Positions 6,500-10,510 of a DNA stretch of 10,510 nucleotides are shown one piece after another (positions within the stretch are counted from its first letter, which is position 1; every line of letters starts with the position of its first letter). This DNA is from an uncultured Rickettsiales bacterium (GTDB lineage: Bacteria > Pseudomonadota > Alphaproteobacteria > Rickettsiales > Deianiraeaceae), in the NCBI GenBank assembly GCA_937906355.1, contig CALCWF010000141.1:1-10510 (forward strand). Reading direction: 5' to 3'. A program made the position numbers and the translations under genes. Below the pieces are notes generated by a model. The model was not told where the DNA came from, did no database searches, and saw nothing but the letters and a program-made list of their open reading frames with translations.

Positions 6500-7105
6500 C
6501 TACCAGCCGATTTTCTTCAATTTTTCGCCGATAATTTTTTGTGTTATTTTCGTATACTTTTGCGTTGTTGATAGATTCTCGTGTCCTAGCAACGACTGAA
6601 TTTGTCTTATATTTGCTCCATTTTCGAGCAACGACGTTGCAAACGAGTGCCTCATTACATGTGGGGAGAAGGATGGTAGATTCTTATTTATCTTAATAAT
6701 CTGAAAAGTTCTCTCGACGTCTCTTGCGGAGAGTTTTCTTTCTTTATGATTTATAAAAAGCCACGAGTTTCCAGTGAATTGTATTTTTGCTTCTTTGAGT
6801 GCGTTTTTGTAGCTTATATAGGATGATTTTATAATATCAAGAAGAGGTAGCAGTCTTTCCTTACCTCCCTTGCCGAAGATTACGACTTCGTCTTTCTCTA
6901 AGTCTAAATGTTTTAAAGAGAGTGCTTCTGATATACGCATTCCAGTAGAATATAAAAGTATAAAGAGTAGTTTGTCACGAAACATCTCCCAGTTGTTTTT
7001 GTATTTTATTATCCTATCTATATTGTTTATTATGTCGCTAATTGTCTCGACACTGACGGCTTTCGGGAGACTTGATACAAATTTCAAACCGTTCATATCA
7101 GGCAT
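6500..7105 (-). CDS. Xer-type tyrosine recombinase, C-terminal catalytic domain
   Basis: Catalytic half of a XerC/XerD-like site-specific recombinase, which cuts and rejoins DNA through a tyrosine, typically to resolve chromosome dimers. The full active-site set is visible: Arg57 (STGMRISE), Lys82 (GKGGKER), His149-x-x-Arg152 (HVMRHSFA), His175 (LLGHENLS) and Tyr184 (TTQKYTKI). It ends 17 residues after the tyrosine, the normal place, at a TAG. The N-terminal DNA-clamping domain is encoded upstream in a different frame (7146-7601). The ATG at 7105 is simply the first one in this frame. Its frame is open upstream to the junction, so a frameshifted single gene is the natural reading. XerC and XerD cannot be told apart here. 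As a separate protein it could cut DNA only if the two halves associate. Confidence 0.85.
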   Translation of the reverse strand: MPDMNGLKFVSSLPKAVSVETISDIINNIDRIIKYKNNWEMFRDKLLFILLYSTGMRISEALSLKHLDLEKDEVVIFGKGGKERLLPLLDIIKSSYISYKNALKEAKIQFTGNSWLFINHKERKLSARDVERTFQIIKINKNLPSFSPHVMRHSFATSLLENGANIRQIQSLLGHENLSTTQKYTKITQKIIGEKLKKIGW

Positions 7106-7149
7106 TAATTTCGTACGGATCAGGCAATATTTGCTATACTCCCGTTCAT
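7089..7149. repeat. Interleaved short direct repeats at the Xer domain junction
   Basis: CCGTTCAT occurs at 7089-7096 and 7142-7149 (53 bases apart), and ATCAGGCA at 7097-7104 and 7119-7126. Between the conserved ends (SPFP in the N-terminal part and DMNGLKFV in the C-terminal part) lie roughly 50 extra bases. A local insertion or duplication next to a run of five C/G bases would explain the broken frame. Confidence 0.5.
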
Positions 7150-7601
7150 GGGGGAAAAGGACTATTTAGCACATTTTCGTTGCGTATGCCTTTAACCTCG
7201 CTTAGGAATAAGAAATACATTTTTAGTGAGACTATTTGTCGAGAGATTGTGCGATTTGTGCATTTCTTTCTTCTTTCTATTAGCCAGCTTTTTATGTCGT
7301 CACTGCTGATGCTTTTTACATCACTTATGCTATTAACGTCTAGTTCTATGAACGAAAAGAAACTGTTTATATCCTCTAAGTAGGATTTTATTGTTTTTTC
7401 ACTCGAAGAGCGATTAACCTTCAAGAAAGTTTTGAACTCTTGTGTTAGCTCATTTTGTCGTCCCATTTTATGGTCTTTTTTTGTGTTATTAAAATCTACC
7501 TTCTCTGTATCGTCCACGATATCGTCATTATCGACGCGTTTTTCAGTGCTATTACCGCGACTATTGCTATAATTTCGACTTTTATGCTTTATACTGAACA
7601 T
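7146..7601 (-). CDS. Xer-type tyrosine recombinase, N-terminal SAM-like DNA-binding domain
   Basis: Core-binding domain of the same recombinase. Residues 46-148 (from MGRQNELTQEFKTFLK through ERRKKCTNRTISRQIVSL) match the four-helix SAM-like fold that clamps one recombination site. The first 45 residues are an Asn/Asp/Lys/Ser-rich low-complexity extension not expected in Xer proteins, so the true start may be the internal ATG at residue 46. The frame ends at TGA just after NSPFPP, exactly at the linker between the two domains, and the catalytic domain continues in a frame offset by one base. The start lies 28 bases after the RNase D stop, so the two genes are probably co-transcribed. Together the two halves make a recombinase of normal length (about 300 aa). 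Confidence 0.8.
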   Translation of the reverse strand: MFSIKHKSRNYSNSRGNSTEKRVDNDDIVDDTEKVDFNNTKKDHKMGRQNELTQEFKTFLKVNRSSSEKTIKSYLEDINSFFSFIELDVNSISDVKSISSDDIKSWLIERRKKCTNRTISRQIVSLKMYFLFLSEVKGIRNENVLNSPFPP

Positions 7602-7629
7602 TGTTTGCTTTTAAAACATTTATAAACGG

Positions 7630-8457
7630 TTAACGTTTACCCGTGTTGTTTAGTAATTTTAGAAATTCATTTTTATCTACTTTGTAGTTAGTTTTCAAGA
7701 AGCCAACATCGCCAGTTTCAGCGAACGAGACGAGATTTTTAGTAGATAGAACGAATTCTCTTGGTACGTCTATTGAGAAGGCTATTTTTTCTCGTAAAAT
7801 AACCATATCGCGAATGAGGTTGCATTTTTTGTTTTTTTTATACTTTATCTGCAATTTTTGCCACGTGTGTTTTGGGTTGAACGCATATGTACGTTTATCT
7901 TCTAGTAGACTGCACTTTTTTTTAAACTGTTCATATATATTTTCGTCGCTTTTGATATCTGCATTACGTTGCGTGTTGCTCTTTTCCGACATTAACTTGT
8001 TGAGTATATAATACGCTTCATGTAGATATTCGACGTCCTGTTTTGCATAGAAAATTTGCTCGTCAGTTAATGGGCGATGTAGCCAATGAGATTTTTGGAG
8101 TTTCTTTTCTTTCACGATATCTTTCTTACAGTATTGTTTGATTAGTTTAGCGTATCCGATCTCATTCTCACCTGTTAGACAGTTTACGGCTATTTGTGTG
8201 TCAAAAATGTTCTTCATTACTATATTGAAGTGATAGTATATAGCTTCGACGTCTTGTCTCGCTGCGTGTATTATCTTCAATACGCCTTCGTCTGAGAGAA
8301 GATTTGTTAAATATTTTAGGCTATCTTTTTTCTGTTCGTATATGTCGTATATAACCGGCTCTTTCCCTTCTTCCTTTACTTGTACTATCGACAAGATCGG
8401 CTTATACGTCTTCTTTCTTTCGAACTCTGTGTCAATTGCTATAATTTTTTTGCTCAC
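7630..8457 (-). CDS. rnd: Ribonuclease D (DEDDy 3'-5' exoribonuclease)
   Basis: Cytoplasmic exonuclease that trims 3' ends of tRNA precursors and other structured RNAs using two metal ions. All DEDDy motifs are present: Exo I IAIDTEF with Asp9 and Glu11, Exo II HAARQDVEAI with Asp69, FDTQIA at 85-90, and Exo III with Tyr137 and Asp141 in FYAKQDVEYL, preceded by the family's HWLHRPLTDEQ block. The C-terminal region from about residue 190 (KHTWQKLQIKYK onward) corresponds to one shortened HRDC-like helical domain. The second HRDC domain of E. coli RNase D (about 375 aa) is missing, as is common in alphaproteobacterial versions. GTG start, then SKK. It is the first gene of a probable two-gene unit with the recombinase and is divergent from fic. 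Confidence 0.92.
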   Translation of the reverse strand: MSKKIIAIDTEFERKKTYKPILSIVQVKEEGKEPVIYDIYEQKKDSLKYLTNLLSDEGVLKIIHAARQDVEAIYYHFNIVMKNIFDTQIAVNCLTGENEIGYAKLIKQYCKKDIVKEKKLQKSHWLHRPLTDEQIFYAKQDVEYLHEAYYILNKLMSEKSNTQRNADIKSDENIYEQFKKKCSLLEDKRTYAFNPKHTWQKLQIKYKKNKKCNLIRDMVILREKIAFSIDVPREFVLSTKNLVSFAETGDVGFLKTNYKVDKNEFLKLLNNTGKR

Positions 8458-8488
8458 TCTGAAACGAGTAGAGTTTAGAAAATTAAAA

Positions 8489-8494
8489 TGTCAA
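8489..8494 (-). promoter_or_regulatory. Candidate -35 box for rnd
   Basis: A consensus TTGACA on the minus strand, 31 bases upstream of the GTG start of rnd. No good -10 box lies at the right distance (CTACTC or TACTCG at 17-18 bases), so this is only suggestive. Confidence 0.22.
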
Positions 8495-8568
8495 ATTATA
8501 TGCTATTTTTTGTGCTATGAATTGATAAATAGTTGAATTTTATAAAAAAATCAAATCATCGTTCGTAT

Positions 8569-9690
8569 ATGGTCTCGAGAAAAGAAGACAAAGATAAAGA
8601 ACACAAACCGGTATTGTTGCCATATTCGAACATAGATTTAGAAACGAAGAATATATTAAAGAAAACAATATCAGCAGTTGGTGCGATAAGAGAATTAAAA
8701 GGAGTCGCGAGAAATACGATACCAAATCAGCAAATTCTTATTAGTTTTTTTGCTTTATCAGAAGCGAAAATTTCATCTGAAATAGAAAATATACACACAA
8801 CGACCGATGAGCTAATTGGCTTAGCGAATGAAACTGAAAATAGCAAAAACATTAAGGAGGTTTTACATTATAAAAACGCTATTGTAGAAGTCTTTAATAC
8901 GATCAAAGATCGTAGCAAAAACAATAAAAACAATATGTTTATTAGTGAGAGTGATATTAAAAAGATAAATGCAATAATTAGAGGACATATTGAAGATTAT
9001 AGAAATATAAAGGGAACGGTTATAGCGAATGATAGAACAAATGAAGTTTTACATATACCTCCGCAAAGTAAAGATGATATTGAAAAATATATGTCTAATT
9101 TGGTTGAATACATAAACACAAAAGACGACGTAAATCCGCTGATTAAAATGGCAGTTATTCATTATCAATTTGAAACAATACACCCTTTTACCGATGGAAA
9201 TGGTAGAACCGGTAGAATATTGAATATTCTATATTTAATATCAACTGATTATCTCGATTTTCCTTGTTTGTATCTAAGTAGTTATTTTGTTAAAAACAAA
9301 AATAAATATTATGAATTATTACAAGAAACAAGAATAACGCAGAATTTTGAACCATTTATTTTGTATATGCTTGATGGAATTGAAGAAATAGCTACAGCCA
9401 CGATAAAAACTATTAAAAATATAAAACGAAACATGGACGATGTAAAAAAAGTATTAAGAAAAGAATGCAGTTTTTACTCAAAAGATTTGTTAGAGTGTAT
9501 TTTTTCACAATCATATACAACAATAAATGATATTAAACGAAAAATTGGCATAAAGGATAATAGAACGGCAACTAAATATCTTGATAGGTTGGTGGAATTA
9601 AAAATCTTGCATATTGACAAAAAACAAGGCTCGGAGAGCAAATATTATAACACTGGTTTAATAACAGTTTTGAAAAACAGCAACAAATAA
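8569..9690 (+). CDS. Fic-family AMP-transferase (class II, N-terminal inhibitory helix, C-terminal winged helix)
   Basis: Fic-fold enzyme that transfers a nucleotide phosphate, usually AMP, onto a hydroxyl of a target protein. Counting from the ATG at 8569, the catalytic loop HPFTDGNGRTGR at 205-216 is complete (His205, the anion-binding DGNGR and the final Arg). The inhibitory motif S-x-x-x-E-N is seen in SSEIEN at 69-74, before the Fic core, which makes it class II (self-inhibited, no separate antitoxin needed). The N-terminus (PVLLPYSNIDLETKNILKK) and the EAKISSEIENIHTT block match the Fic_N domain. Residues about 315-360 (TINDIKRKIGIKDNRTATKYLDRL) form a winged helix-turn-helix, common in this subgroup and suggesting DNA binding or autoregulation. 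The frame also allows a TTG at 8533; the ATG was preferred. TAA stop directly abuts the tandem repeats. Confidence 0.9.
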   Translation: MVSRKEDKDKEHKPVLLPYSNIDLETKNILKKTISAVGAIRELKGVARNTIPNQQILISFFALSEAKISSEIENIHTTTDELIGLANETENSKNIKEVLHYKNAIVEVFNTIKDRSKNNKNNMFISESDIKKINAIIRGHIEDYRNIKGTVIANDRTNEVLHIPPQSKDDIEKYMSNLVEYINTKDDVNPLIKMAVIHYQFETIHPFTDGNGRTGRILNILYLISTDYLDFPCLYLSSYFVKNKNKYYELLQETRITQNFEPFILYMLDGIEEIATATIKTIKNIKRNMDDVKKVLRKECSFYSKDLLECIFSQSYTTINDIKRKIGIKDNRTATKYLDRLVELKILHIDKKQGSESKYYNTGLITVLKNSNK

Positions 9691-9725
9691 AACTTATGCA
9701 TTTTTTTTAATTTTTTGCATAGGTT
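9691..9725. repeat. 35-bp hairpin repeat, copy 1
   Basis: Begins directly after the fic stop codon. Arms AACTTATGCA and TGCATAGGTT are inverted with one mismatch (a G-U pair in RNA) around a 15-base T-rich loop. It is identical to copy 2 over all 35 bases. Confidence 0.9.
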
Positions 9726-9731
9726 GTTAAT

Positions 9732-9766
9732 AACTTATGCATTTTTTTTAATTTTTTGCATAGGTT
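9732..9766. repeat. 35-bp hairpin repeat, copy 2
   Basis: Exact second copy, 6 bases after the first (period 41). The identity between the copies suggests a recent duplication. Candidate roles are tandem transcription-end hairpins after fic, a protein-binding dyad such as a Fic operator, or the edge of an inserted element. 9767-9831 beyond it holds no gene I can support; it contains a 7-bp inverted pair TTTCAAA/TTTGAAA around a C-rich then GGT-repeat stretch. Confidence 0.9.
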
Positions 9767-9831
9767 CACTTGACATTTAAAGTTTCAAAATATGCCCCCT
9801 CTCCCAATGAGGTGGTGGTGGAGGACTTTGA

Positions 9832-10510
9832 AATATATTTGATTATTGGACTAAGGATTTCCATTACAGAAGTGGAACCAATGTTAGCGCTTTAGCTGGT
9901 TTAGTATTAAATGACACGGAGTATGAAAAAGTCTAGCAAGCACATGATGCAGGAAAAGATGCTGAAGTTGAGGCTCTTGTTTATGGTAAATTATTGTCTG
10001 ACCCAAAGGGATTTATAGAAGAATTAACAACAATTGAAAACTACATAGAAAAAAGATTTGTAGAACAAGGTGGGGCTATTAAAGATGATAAGGGTTATAC
10101 AGATGAATTTAAGGAATTTCACAATTAGTTTATAAATACATTATCATAGGCTTTGCATGGAAAAGGCCCTTTAATCGCTGCGATTGACGGTAGGGGTAAA
10201 CAAGCAGAAATGATATCTGGGGCAGAAGCATATAAGTAGGCTTTGGGCAGCTCTAACGATTTTGTCAATGCTATTATTAATGCCCTTCCAGAAGATAATT
10301 AGAAGTTTTTAAGTGGGGAAGTCACTAGGAAACGCATAGCTAAGGTTACTGGCAGAAATGAAGCGTCTATAAATGTTCCAGCCATCGCTGACATGATTAA
10401 ATCGTACTATCAAGAAATGGGGAAACTTGGTTTTCATGTTATAGCATAGCCTTATCAAGAAAATGGCGTTCAAAAATTACGTCTTGCCGCAATTCCTGAG
10501 GGATTGTGGA
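9832..10510 (+). CDS. Partial protein-like frame with six in-frame TAG codons (TAG read as Gln?)
   Basis: I do not recognise the protein. One frame runs 226 codons to the window edge with no TAA or TGA but with TAG at 9934, 10126, 10147, 10237, 10300 and 10447. Read with TAG as Gln it gives ordinary soluble-protein sequence, for example ALAGLVLNDTEYEKV, then Q, then QAHDAGKDAEVEALVYGKL, and HVIA, then Q, then PYQENGVQKLRLAAIPEG. Gln is also written CAA six times and never CAG. No standard-code frame of 60 codons or more exists on either strand here. Base composition is richer in G and C than the fic gene beside it. No start is visible: the first in-frame ATG is near 10210, so the 5' end is missing or lies upstream through two TGAs. 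Alternatives are a pseudogene or a chimeric assembly end. Confidence 0.6.

Noticed and set aside
8512..8518. TGCTATG upstream of fic as another end of the cassette-type inverted repeat
   Set aside because: Only 7 bases match the 23-bp repeat and there is no partner on the far side of fic.
9832..10510. Ciliate host DNA with TAA and TAG both coding Gln
   Set aside because: The frame has six TAG but no TAA, whereas that code would be expected to use TAA often in AT-rich DNA; a TAG-only code fits better.

Overview
The window comes from an AT-rich bacterial genome with reduced-genome features. The resident genes are housekeeping-type: alanyl- and isoleucyl-tRNA synthetase fragments, RNase D, and a Xer-type recombinase. 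They have weak or no Shine-Dalgarno sequences, frequent GTG/TTG starts, and Lys/Asn/Asp/Ser-rich low-complexity insertions inside conserved enzymes. The IleRS fragment is of the type with a GPPFANGLPHYGH signature. Together this suggests an intracellular, Rickettsiales-like alphaproteobacterium. That placement is inference and no marker in the window settles it.

Layout, left to right. 1-180 lies downstream of alaS and shows no gene. 181-1380 (-) is an AlaRS catalytic core that stops where the rest of the enzyme should begin. 1447-2331 (-) is an FkbM-family methyltransferase with an N-terminal membrane anchor. 2446-2931 (+) is an orphan helical, lysine-rich protein. 3029-4087 (-) is the N-terminal third of IleRS, lacking the KMSKS half. 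4214-6335 is a compact mobile element with perfect 23-bp terminal inverted repeats and an 8-bp target duplication. Its only visible gene is a GHKL ATPase fused to a PD-(D/E)XK-type nuclease domain, with two compensating frameshifts at its 5' end. 6500-7601 (-) is a Xer-type tyrosine recombinase split between its two domains. 7630-8457 (-) is RNase D, directly upstream of the recombinase in transcription order. 8569-9690 (+) is a class II Fic AMP-transferase with a C-terminal winged helix. Directly after it come two identical 35-bp hairpin-forming repeats.

The right end (about 9832-10510) differs from everything else. One frame reads as a continuous protein-like sequence with no TAA or TGA over 226 codons, but it contains six in-frame TAG codons. 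Gln fits well at each of them. The same frame uses CAA six times and CAG never. The resident genes contain no internal TAG, and three of them end in TAG. This stretch therefore looks like foreign DNA (phage or other) read with TAG as glutamine, a gene decayed in an unusual way, or a chimeric contig end.

There is no single operon-wide pathway. The main themes are gene breakage at domain boundaries (AlaRS, IleRS, Xer), a transposon-like cassette carrying a defence-like ATPase-nuclease, and a Fic-repeat-recoded-frame junction that marks an accessory region.
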